Positions 21,913-34,700 of a stretch of DNA of 64,000 bases are shown piece after piece. A program made the translations under genes and the position numbers. Position 1 is the stretch's first letter, and each line of letters starts with the position of its first letter. Origin of the DNA: Blastomussa wellsi (lineage: Eukaryota; Cnidaria; Anthozoa; Scleractinia; Plerogyridae); the NCBI GenBank assembly GCA_947652115.1, contig OX393572.1, forward strand, positions 2,267,984-2,331,983, in the 5' to 3' direction. A model generated the notes under the pieces. The model was given only the letters and a program-made list of their open reading frames with translations, was not told the origin of the DNA and did no database searches.

Positions 21913-24900
21913 ATGGCTAATCTATGGAGCATCGCTAGAGAATGGTTTCATAAGCAGAATCCTCGTCGAAATACTACGGCTCCGCGTAAAATAAGTACAG
22001 TCTTGGAAATTCTACAGACCCAAGAAGAAGCAAAAGACCACGTCTATTACGATGCTTTAAAACGAATCTCGGCTTCAAAGGTTAGATAACATTTTCTTGA
22101 CTGAAAAACGTACCTTGTTTGTTCCTGTGGAAAATTGGTCGCGGTCTGCTTTGTAATTGAATTAATCTTCCACCTTGGATTTACCTGGCTGAAAGTTTTA
22201 AAAGATTTACCTTTAACAAGAGCTTTCATGTGAGTTTACCCCGGCCGTCAACATATGACGGTAATCTCCGGCGTAGTCAGTAAATTCATAATAAGTTGAA
22301 TTGGCATAGGTCCATCTATAGATCGACAGCAGGTTACTGACGGTTTTCTGTCAACTTCTCGTTAGCTTTACATGACTTTTTAGGCCGTAGTCACCCGTAC
22401 TGTAACAACATTTAATTTTCTCTGTGTCAGACTGCATGCTGATTCACTACTTTGAACAAACATTTAGAACGACCTAAACTTGTTGAACTGACTGTTTTTA
22501 TTTTGGTTACTTTTCACACGAACACCAGAAAGTTTGATCGCAACTCTAACCGCTTTTTGCCTGCATGATAATAACCGCATGCAGCAACCACCGTGCAAGA
22601 ATTAACTCATTACACACATGGTTTAATATAATTATGCTGACACCAACGTATGTACAACTTCTCTTACGCCTTTTAATTTACCGGGATTATAATTTCTGAA
22701 ATCTGAAAATGATCCTTTTTATGGGGAAAGCCGACTTAAGTATTTGTCGAACTTGGAAGAAAAAGTCTTGCATTCGGGAATAATTTAATGTCAAACCTTT
22801 GTTGAATCATCCCTTTTCAACCATTGTTTATTTAATCGAACGCAATCGTTTGCAATAAAGGTCATTTGAAGTAAATGACAAAATTTTCTTATAAACGTGG
22901 CGCGTGTGTAATCAATATATCTTCCCAAGGATACAATTCCCACCTTAGCTTCTATCGTGTACTTTTGTAATGTTCCTTGGCACGATTAAAACTTTCTCAA
23001 ATAGAAAAATAAATTTTACCTTGACAGGTTTTAAATTAGCGATAATTTGTTAATGTGCGGTGTTGACTTAAAAACGCGCGTAAAATTGGATTGTGTGCCA
23101 AAATTGGGCACCGCGAGATGAATGTCTTAATGAAAATTTGGCGGATGAGTTGTCAGTTTGCTAATAACAACATTAACACCGTCGTGTCCATCCTTGGAAT
23201 TCATGATCGAATGCGACGGAACAAACATTAACGCGCCCAAATGCTTATTCACGCAAACTCAGTTACCCTATATTTCTTAAAGATTATCAATGAGGTTGTG
23301 CTGCCACACAATATACTTTTTAATGGGGCAAACCTGACAGAAAAAGAACGACAGACTGTTATGAGACAATAACACATCAAATCTGAAGTGTCTTGGACGG
23401 AATTCTTCAGTTGCCTTGTAAACCCATCCCAGCATACATAAGCATAATCGAAAGCATTTTCCATGGTCCGATTTGTGTAAGTTACATAAAGTGTTGGTTG
23501 CAAACAGACGTTCCTTTCACGTGATGATTACAAAGAGAACCGCGATAAATTAATAATTGCTTTATTATATTACCCCGGACCCTAAATAAATTATTAATAA
23601 CACCGTTTTATTATTTTTTATTTCTTTCGGTGTGCTGCAAGGATGAGAAAACCACGTAAGTTGAACTATATTTTTAGGTTACGAACAGTCCCTTCATCCA
23701 TGCATTATCGAACGCGAAAAAAATAAATTTGGAAACAGTTTATGCGAGAACATTTCCCCACTCGCCTTCCCTTTTCGCGCTCGACTACCTTAAATTAACC
23801 AGGCTGTGCTCCATCTAAAAGCTGCATTTGCAAATCATACATCGGTTAAATTATCAATAATCGCTATTATGTCGGCGGTGCAAGCGGCCCTTCTAATTCT
23901 TGCAATTAATTTTTTATGCCGCCTATCCCTCGTTAGATATGCCACTAGCTTCTGGGAGGGCGGTTCCTGACAACGGGTTTGTGCACTAGACACAGAATAT
24001 ATAGCAATTATTCCATGAGCCCGCGTTGGATATGAAGTGATAAAATAACCAACGAGCGCGTAGCGCGAGTTGGTTATAATCACTTCATATCCAACAAGGG
24101 CGAATGGAATAATTGTTTTAGTAAATTCTCAAACCGGGTTTTGCCGCCGATTTTTATTTCCACAATTTTACAAAGCGTCCGGAAAGAGCATACAAGTTAA
24201 AAACTTCGTGCGGAAAAGTTTTAAACTTGGCGCACTATTTTCCATATGACGTAAAACTCCGACTATTGGCTCATAGTCGGAGTTTTTTAGCCAATCAAAA
24301 AGCTAGAAATGCAATAGTCGGAGCTGAGAATATCCTAAAAGAAGTTAATCTTATCTGTACGAGAAGTCGGAGGGGTGCGTGGTTTTTGATCCTTGGTTAG
24401 GAGTAAACATAAATTCAACTTTGCTCAAAAGCTTTACCACACTTATAGTAGCATTGATTCTTTGATTTGATCCAGTACTTCTTCTTCAAAAGTAGAGGTT
24501 CTTTTTTTGAATTTAGGAATGGGTGCGCTAAATCCAGCTCACTTCAAAACCTCCGAGAGGAGGAAAAAGACTCTTCACCTCGTTCGAGTAGAAGGTCCTT
24601 AGTAAAATACATCGTTTCAATAGGAGAATCCATCAGAAAGGTTTGTTATCTTTTTGTTAATTATTTTCGTTGAAAGTTTTAAAACAAATAGGGCATTTTC
24701 ATAAAAAGAGGTTTAAAACAGATACAGGTCTTTTTTTAAAAAGGTTTGTTACCCTACAGTTCATAATCTTCTTTTTCTTTTTATCATTAAGGCCTAAAAC
24801 GTATGCTATCCTTTTGTTCATACTTTCTGTTCAAGGTTTTAAAACAAATCATTAGGGCTTAAAAGGTTCATTGAAGTCACACCTACCTTTTTTTTCAAAA

Positions 24901-27900
24901 TGGTTTTTATCCATTTGTACATAATTTTCGTTTATTTTTTAAATAATTTATCCCAAACGATACGAAAAAGATAACAGACGTTTTAAAGGCCTTGAAGCCA
25001 CACCTATTTTCACCAAAAAGGATTTTTAGCCTTTTGTTCATAATTTTCGTTATCATTTTTGAAACCATTAAGGTCTAAAAGCTATGTTGTCCTTTTGTTA
25101 ATTTGTGAAATTGCGTTCATGCAGAACTACTCAAGAAAGATTACATAGCTGAAATAAATAAGAATAATTAAAAACGTCAACTCCAATTGCAGAATTTCCG
25201 CTGAGAATGACCATGAAAAATTAAAAAATCCTGCTAGAAGCCCCCAAAAATAGGACCTGAGCCCGCGATTAATAAAATCAATACCTAGTCAGCGGTCAAC
25301 TTCACAAATACGTAACCTCGATGAGTTCTAAAGCTGAGCCCGCCTGTGATACTGGTCAGCGGATACCTTCTTTTGACAGCTGTCAATTGACCAGAACATG
25401 ACCCAGAACATGGCAAAGATGTAAGCTTATGTTAACCTTTAAAAATGTTAACCAGGGCGAACTCTCTGGACTATGGCCACCAGATTGATATTTGGGGCAA
25501 CATCGTTCGCACGTACGTCATGCCGCTGTAATGGTCTTTGATTTGTAACAGGTCAAGTTTGTCTCAAAGAAATAGTTTTTTTATAATTTAACACTTACAA
25601 CGCGACGCGCCTTAGTGAGGCCACCCAACATACTTTTTTGACAAGTTAGCCAATCAGAGAGCGCGAATTTGTTTGCGCCTCCTTGCTAAAAGTGCGACAG
25701 GTTTCGTGACAACAGCATTGAGTGGGACAGCTCAAACAAATTCTTGCTCTCTGATTGGCAAATTATAACTTGTCAAAAAAGTTTGTTGGGTGGCCACACA
25801 AAGGCGCGTCGCGCTGTAACCGGGCCGGGTTTTCTGATAAAAAAAATTAATAAAATAATAGCACCCTTTTATCTTATTTCAGGTTTTACGATCCGAAAGA
25901 CTTGTGTTTGACCCTGAGGATGACACATACTACATATGGATGGTACATAAAATACTGGGGTGGGGGTGGGGTGCTAGCTAATTAATAAAGGTTTCATATA
26001 AGGGAAAGCTTTGTTCCTTACTCTTAACTTTTACATAAGATTGTATTGTCACACTTCCAGTAGAAATACTTCATCCCTCATAAGAGTGTCAATTGGCACA
26101 TAACTTGGTGAATAGCCATTAATTTGATTTTTTTGTCCTGGACAAACTGAAATTAACCAGTACAATGAACGCTGCAAAATAAGATATAGTTGAGGGTCGG
26201 TATTCTTTTGAACATTTGGACTCATTTCTTTCAAAGCTCTCGTTTTCGATTTATTTGTTAAAATGTTTTATGAAATTCTCCGATGAACACCTTTCAAATG
26301 GTGTATCATATCCCGTTTACACTTTTTAATTCGCGAATTACAAATTATAAGTTTTACCGGATGAGAGAAATACAACATTTCATACGTATTCATAAAGCGA
26401 GAAAAAGATTATCGCTTTTAAATTTCCCGTCAGTGCGTTGTCCTATTGTTTCACACAAAAGAACCTACCATTAATAACAATAATGACAACGCACTGACGT
26501 TATAAAATCCGACATGGCGACGCATAGACGTTAGAGGAGAATTGCTGCAGCGACCAAAATCTTACCTACAAACAAGCATCGGTAAACGTACACTCCTTAG
26601 TATTTCAATGTCGTTCTGAAAGTTTGAGTCCAGGTTTTCCTAAACTTTCTTGTGTTATTTCGTTTCCTTTTAGGGTGTGGTTGCAGCCATAGTAATCTAT
26701 AACTTTTGGACTGTCATTCTCAGAATCGCTTTCACAGAAACATCAGAAGAGGTAGGGTAATTAAGAAATGTTTCAGACCAATACCATCTCAGTTTGAGAC
26801 CTATAATCCGTCTCTTATGTGAACTTACCAATAGCCCTCTAAAACAATAGAGTTAGTGTTTATAACGGGCAAATGAAAACAAATGTTCCTATGAGGTGAC
26901 TGAGGTAGTTTCTTGCTGAAAAAAACAAAACAAACAAAACAAACTATAATCATGTCATGTCATGGAGTAATTTCCTTTGAATTGAAGACAATTGACTAAG
27001 ATCTTTTAACAAAATTTCTTTCCGGTATAAAGTCTCTTTCTAGATTGCTGTTCTGGTGGGGAGATCTTTTTGCCGATGTGTTGTACGCCTGTGACATATG
27101 CGTTCAACTAAGAACTGCTTGCCGAGATGAACACGGAATTATGGTACGTGAAACTGCATTGGCACACGTTCTATCTTGCCAACATTTGTTTACCTTTTCG
27201 TCATAAAACAGGAGGGCGGGAAGCAGTTGTAGCTCTCGTAAGCTTGCAATTTTTGGTCTTCGAGTATAATAGTCTCCTTCGCAGCCGTTGTGGGGGAGCG
27301 TTGTATGACATCCCAAAAACTGCTGCAAAGGAGACTAGTAGTGTAGCAGTTAGTATTGTTTTGGGGGAAAGGGCACTGTTCCCCCAAGCCCATGCGAGAC
27401 TTTACGCAGTTGCTACTTTAGGGTACCACAATCACTTGGCGGGAATTAAAGCAGGACTTTCAAGGAAACTGAAAGTAGTAGGTTGACGCAACAGCTTTAT
27501 CGTAGTGACCGAGAAAAGTACTTTATTCTCGCAGACGTTTTGCCGTTATTCGTGATCTACCCGGAATCTTTACCCCCCTACCTTTTCTTTGGAAACAGAT
27601 TTCCGCAAGAAACAGACTCCCGCTCGACTAAAAATAACTTTCGCGTACTTGACATATCCCAAGATCTTGACCGGGAGCCTTGCTCTCTGTCCCCTTATTT
27701 TCTCTTGATCAGTTCCAAAGCAGAGCCAAATTGCAGGATAAGTTACTGAGTTGTGAAACCAGGGGAAAGAGGTTGAAGTATAGATTGGCCGTTTCTTAAG
27801 AGAACTTGCTACGCCTTTTGTTATATTTGTTTTTCCTCATCACGTTGTTACTTTTTTATTAAGATTAAAGATCCAGAACAATTGACGGAAAAGCATACAA

Positions 27901-28721
27901 AAAAGAGAAGATTCAAAGTTGATATTATTTGTCTCCTTCCTTTGGAAACGCTCTCCAGTTTAATACTTTGTAAGTATGAAGCACCTGGCATTTGGCTGAA
28001 AATACCAGTACCAACTTATGGTTTTAACCGCATGTGGTTGGATTTTAATCAGAGCCTTATACGCAGACCTCCTTTGGGCTCTTCAGCCCAAAAACCGGAG
28101 GTCTGCTATAAGTCCAAACAAATCTGCAAAAGAGGATAGCGTAATCACTACCTACGCCTTCATATAGTGTGTATGTGCGCCCGCTACCTCTTTCTCCAAA
28201 AACAGAATTATTAGAGAAATGACTTGGTACGACAATAGGCCACTTCAGAAAATACCATAATACTCTGTCCCCAAAAGTTTGCATAAGCATTGTTTTTGTT
28301 TTCTCCTGGGACAGTTGTAAGTCCCATGAGAAACTGGCAACAATGCTTATGCAAAATTTTGGGGACAAACAAAGAGTATTATTGTATTTTCCGAAGTGGC
28401 CTGTGAGAGACTTGTGAAGTCCGAGGAAAACACCTTAGGGGACTGAATATTTTTGGTATCATAAAGGAAGACGTAATTGTAACGTAATCAATACCAATCC
28501 TGTAAAATCATAGGTCGTCCACTTCCTCTCGACATGTGGTGGGTTCATTCTAGCCATTTCAAGTGCACTTTAAGTGTGTGTGAAGTCCACTTGAGACGAA
28601 CTTCTGTTTGAACGGCTCTTGTTTCACGTGGCTAATCGTACTTAGGCGCCACGAACTGAAAACATCAAATTGTTCAATTGCACAGTGGAGCAAGGTCGAA
28701 GCCTTCCTTTAGAGTGCACTT

Positions 28722-28756
<35 letters not shown>

Positions 28757-31700
28757 GACTATTAAAGTGTCAGAATATTTAGCTTTATACAAACTAATTG
28801 CGGACGCTATTGGAAAGAAATATATCTTAACTGTTTTACGTAAGAATTATTTAAAATATTGAATTATTACAAATATATACTAAAATTGTTGAAAATATAG
28901 CTAGCTACGTAACATCAAACTTAAGCGAATAAAATAAAATATGAAAACTTTGTACGAAATTTAAAAAGTATAAAATATGTAAAATCCAATCAAAACGAAC
29001 GTCTGTGTGAACGGCTCTTTTTTCAATTGACTAATCGTACTTAGTCGCCACACAAACCTCACTGAAAACATCAAAGTGCCCAAGTGCACAGTGATGCAAA
29101 GTCGAAGCCTTCCTTTAGAGTGCATTTGTCCAATCAAAACGTCGGAAGCTACACACTTCAAGAACACTTGAAGTGCACTTAAACTCGAGAGTCTAGTGTG
29201 AACCCACCAATAGCCCTTAAAAGAATAATAAAGGTCATATTTCAGAACAGGCGAATGAAAATAAAAGTTCCAATAGAGCGTTTTCATATGACGTCACGGC
29301 GGCCATATTGGTGTTCCAAAACAAAGAAATGGCGGCCATGTTGGTGTACCAAACCAATCTTCTGGGAATTGAACTGTATTGTCATGAAAATATCATCTTT
29401 TGTTTCAGCAACCCAATATGGCCGCTGGTCACGTGTGTGAAAACGCTCTATAGAGAGAGAACATTGCCTTGCCGTTTTCTTCATCCCCAGTTCCCTGTCA
29501 TGTCTCGTTGTTGCGTTTGTCCAGGCTTCTCAAATGGCACTCGGTAGAAACATTTTTCCTTCTGAGTGACTATAGAACAAGTCAACCCAACCGTCTCCGC
29601 GCGTTCAAACTCATTTTGTACTTGAGCGTAGCCATGCATTGGGTCGCTTGTCTGTACTACACCATCTCTGAGTACGAAGGATTGGGCATCAACGATTGGG
29701 TGTACACTGAAACTGAGAAAGGAGGTGATCACTTTGCAAGGTAAGGGGTTAATTACAAATACTGTAGTTAAAGTGGCTCTGTAACGGACGATACATTTAT
29801 GTGTAGTTTCGATTTTTCAATGCTGACACTTACAATGCTCAATCTTCCTTTACTCTTTAACTGGGAGTAATTTTCCAACAACTTGGCAAATCCGGCAATG
29901 GTGCGGCCACCGGTCGCTCAGTCAGTAAATGATACAATAATTAAATGAAATTAGGTTAAGTAAAACTTAATTAAATTAAATTATAACGTCATTATTGCAA
30001 ATGTATTAATTAGCATCAAGCGTAAACATACTGTGTAGTGACGTGAACGTGCACTTTTTGTTTTCTTTCAGGAAATATGTTAAGGCCTTTTACTGGTCAG
30101 TTCTTACCCTTATGACTATTGGTGAAACTCCAAGTCCTCAGACAAATTTAGTAAGTGAATGCTACCTTAAACGCTTGGCTGCGTTCCAGCCTAGTGACCC
30201 ATCAGGGCAGAGCTTACCCCGGTTTCCACAGCATTGAGCGACTATGAGATGCTAGTCCACAGCATGAAATTCGCCGGTACCCATTGATACACCGCGGTTG
30301 AGAGGTACTTAGAGTAAAGTGTCTTGCCCAACGAACTCAACGAAGCGGTTTTAGCCTGGACCGCTCAATCCGGCGTCCTGCGCGCTAATGGCGTCGACGA
30401 TAGAACCACACTGCGCTTCCATGAACGTGTAGGTCCTACGTCACAAGCTTTTTGTTTCTCGCGTATAGGAATACATCTTCACTGGGTGCATGTTTCTTCT
30501 TGGAATCTTTGTATTTGCTACGGTGGTGGGCAACGTTGGTGACGTCATTAGCAACATGAATGCTGCGAGGACTAATTTTCAGGCGAGGTTAGAAATTCTC
30601 CAGTCCGTATAGCACATTATATCTTTCATCATTTTCATTGTTATACCTCATTGCTGCATCTTTTAATAATAACACTATCTGTTATTATCCAATGATCGAC
30701 TATTATATGCAGCCCTGGCCCGGGAAGAGAATGATGATGCTTCTACTTTTTTCAAACCTGTGGTCCTCGGATTCACGATCAAATTGTATTCAAATCAAAG
30801 TGTTAAATTTTGTGGAGGGAGGAAAATCGGAGAACCCGGAGAAAAAGCCTCAGAGCAAGGACGAGAACCCCTGCATTGGTGGCAGGCAATCCGCCCTTGC
30901 CACGGCGCGATCCCTTCGCTCACCATTTCCGTCCTATTAATTTTACCGCGAGGACAACCCATATATTTCAAGTTTTCTTGTGTAGAAAACCCCTGATTCT
31001 TACCGGCGTAAGATATAAGAACTCTACGGTTTGTAGTTTCTAATTTTAATTTAACAGTGTTTATTCCAACCGAAACGTTTCTTTTAATCATAGAATGGAT
31101 TCAATAAAGCAATTCATGGAGCATCACAACGTACCACATGCTCTGCAGACCCGAGTCAAAAGATGGGCTCACTACGCCTGGAGCAGGTCTGGTTTACAAA
31201 AGTCTTCATTCACTGAGTCGATTAAAATCCCCGTAATTTGTCGTGTAAGAATAAAAGCGCGCACATTCAACTTTGACAAAGATATCGATCTATTAGGTTG
31301 CAAATTACAGAAAGTAGCACATCAAAGTACTCCTCAGTAGGTCAGTTAAAATAGTTCTTTTTCTACTTGCGATCAAGCTCGTTTGTTTGTCCTTAGCTTA
31401 TCATCTTCATGTGTACAGCAAAGAAACTACTTATACATTGTTTTCACCTCTATCCTGATGTATTGGAGTGGTTTTCAATTACTACGCTTAGTGATTGGTT
31501 TAAAAATCTCGCGCCACTTTTTCAACCAATCAGGAGTATTTAATGAAAACCAATCGTGACTCGCGCGCGCACGTTTTCCCGCGCTTTGTATCGGCTACGT
31601 GTAATGACTTCGAGTTTTGATTGGTTCCCTGGACTGTCTGCGTGATTGGCCAAAGTAATTATTTTGATTTTTGACACTCAATTGAAACTCGCTCTAAACC

Positions 31701-34700
31701 GTTTGCTAAAGGCTTTAGGATTTGTCACACGAGAATCCATCGTTGTTGGTCTTGTATATTTAACAGAACACAAGCCTTCGAGGAAGGAACATCCTTGGAA
31801 ATGTTACCTGAGCGATTGAGGACTGAAATAGCTATTCATGTACATCTGGATACGTTACGAAAAGTATGTACATCAACGGCAAGTGATAATAAGTGCGAAG
31901 ATAGAAACTAGAAAGTTTTTAACGATATATAAAGGGACACTGTCAGGATATTTGATGTCATTTTAAAATGCTGAAATATATTCCTGCATCAATGGAAACC
32001 CAAAAATAATGGTGTAGTTTTGTTACCTAGGACTATATCACTACACTGAAACCGTTTATTGCCGCCTATCACTTAGGATGGCAAGGATGGAAGTGGATTG
32101 AAATTTGAAAAAAATAGCTAGTTGTTTTCAAATTCTAGAGCCATTCTTTGAAAATATCGCCAGAAATTCTTTGCTCTCTTAGCTACAATTCGTTTGATAT
32201 CTTCCTGTTAGTCAATCAGGAGCATTTTGAGCACGAGTAAAGGTACCAGGAAATGATTTTAGCAACGAATGAAGCTCAAAACAGCAAAACCCCCGTTACA
32301 GTAATCCTTTAAATATAAAGATGGGGAGAGATGTTAAATCTTTGAATCAATACAAAGAGCACCAAGTGGAGACACTCTTCCAGTGGCCATAAATGTTGCT
32401 TCTTGTCACTCATTCTTTTGTTCTGTTCATATAGGTAAAGATTTTTAAGGACTGTGAACAAGGTTTACTGTGTGAGTTGGTTCTTAAGCTTCGGCCACAA
32501 ATATTCTCACCAGGGGACTATATCTGCCGTTGCGGTGAAATAGGTAAAAATATCATTCAATACTAGAACGTTTCCAAGGCCTGTAATGGCAGATACAATG
32601 TGAGCTGCTGATCTGTATCGATATTTACAACGGCGATAACTTTGTCAATTGGCGTTTCTTTTTCTTAGGTCGCGAAATGTACATCATCAACAATGGAAAA
32701 GTCGAGGTTAGTTCTAGACCCCTTTTTGCTTATTTGAAGGTTCTCTTGCAGATAACACTCACTCTTATACAAATTATTCATTTATATGATGATGCTGATC
32801 ATCGTCACGATAAAGAGTAGTTTACTGCACTGTACCACTCGTAGAGTCAATACAAGACCGTTAGTCGGGTTATGCCTTTGTAAAGCGACTTCAGCAACGA
32901 CAAAGCAGCGCAGGAAAAAAAACGTAATGGACATGCAAGGCTTTCAGAATTTCGTTTTGGAAAGGGTCTTTCTCATCCTTGAATTCTAATTTCATTTTCT
33001 CTAAGATAAGACCATTTTTATTGTTAGGTGGTGATATCTGATTCGAACACTGGCGAAGAAGTTGTAGTAGCTTCTCTTTCAGAGGGAAACTATTTTGGAG
33101 AAATCAGTTTGCTTAGACTTGATGCGGGCAGAAACAGGTTAGAAAAGAATGATTTTAAGTGGACCTGGCCCTGTTAGATTTGTTTTCATGAAGTGGTAAA
33201 ATGCATACATGATACATGTACATCCTGATTGCATCCATTATTACCAAGCTATCTTTTTGATTTATTCAGACGTTCTGCTGATGTTCGCTCAGTGGGTTAT
33301 TCAGAGCTATTGTGTTTGTCTCAAAAAGACTTGATGGAGGTAAGATTCTAGTCTTGCCAGTTGTTTCTTCCTCTCAGTTTAAATCTGCGCATACGTGTGT
33401 AATTGGCCATTTTCTAAACGAACTGGAGACTGGGGACGAATGTTTAAAACCAATATAACTGAATCGAAAAATTAAGCCCATCACCGGAAAGGGCATTCAA
33501 ACATGTTTATTAAATTTGAGTATTATTGGGTTAAACACAAAGACGTAGTACACTTTTGAAAGGGACAGGCATTCCATTTGTTTCAGGGATTTTTTAAGAC
33601 CCACCATTTACTTCCCTTTGTTACAATCACGCGTACACTTCACAACATGTCTAAGACTTGAATCAGGGCTCTTTCTTGTGGAAGAGAATGGCTCATCAAG
33701 AGCCTCTCTATAACAAGCGCATAGAGTGGTAAAGCGATGACGTCACAAATGAAATTATGGGATATACCGAGATATTCTGAAAGTGCACGAAAGAATGCCT
33801 ACTTGCCAAAAATCAACATCTTATTTCAATTTTGGCCCTTTCATGCTTCAGTGACTCCATACAAATCCTGGTAATAAACCGTTTAGAACAGAGACAAAAT
33901 TACAAGGATTTGTATGGAGTCACTAAAGCATGAAAAGGCCAATATCTCACCCCCAAATTGAAATAAGATGCCCATTTTCGGCAAGTGGGCATTCTTCATC
34001 ATGTACTTTAATGAATCCCATAATTTCAAAAATTTAATTATTTGTGACGCCACACTGATACGCGCGTGTAGGTGCTGCAGTGCACGCCAGTAACAACTGA
34101 ACTGACTTTCACGTTTACTTCAATCGCTACAGTATTTTCGCCAGGTTAAAAAAGATTAATCTAGGTTGGGCTGAACAGATTTAACATGAGAAACAATTTA
34201 TTCTAAAACACCTATGCTGGATTTTCAATACAGAAAGTTCAACAGTGCAATGCACTCAGCTTTTGCTGATCGAAAAGAATTAGTGATAGCTCAACCGTAA
34301 AGGGATGATTTTCTTTACAGGCTCTAGAGGAATACCCTGATGCTAAAAAAGTACTGGAAAGCCAAGGACGAGACAGGTAGTAAGCTTAAAGTGCATATGA
34401 AGCGAAATATTTGAAATCTGAAAGTTTGAGAAGGAAAGAGAACAAATTGACGATTTTATGAGCCTTGAAAGTTACCGCATTTTGCTCCAAAAATGTCCGC
34501 CAATTTGCGCGGTCAAAATACCAGACGTCACGTTGGTTGCATCTCGGATCAAGAGATGAGGCGGACAGTGAGAAAACTAGGCGTTGAGGAGTTAGAACCT
34601 TATCCCATTGCGTTCGAACGGTTAACAAACGGTTATTCGTTTCGAGACGGCTAGTTATTCGGAACGTTTTCGCGTGAGAGGTTCCTACTCAGCGCTTATC

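Noticed and set aside
27127..27486. 119-codon plus-strand open frame in CNG intron 4
   Set aside because: It starts in exon 4 in a wrong frame and crosses a short inverted repeat. The exon 4 donor at 27144 and frame to exon 5 leave no room for it.
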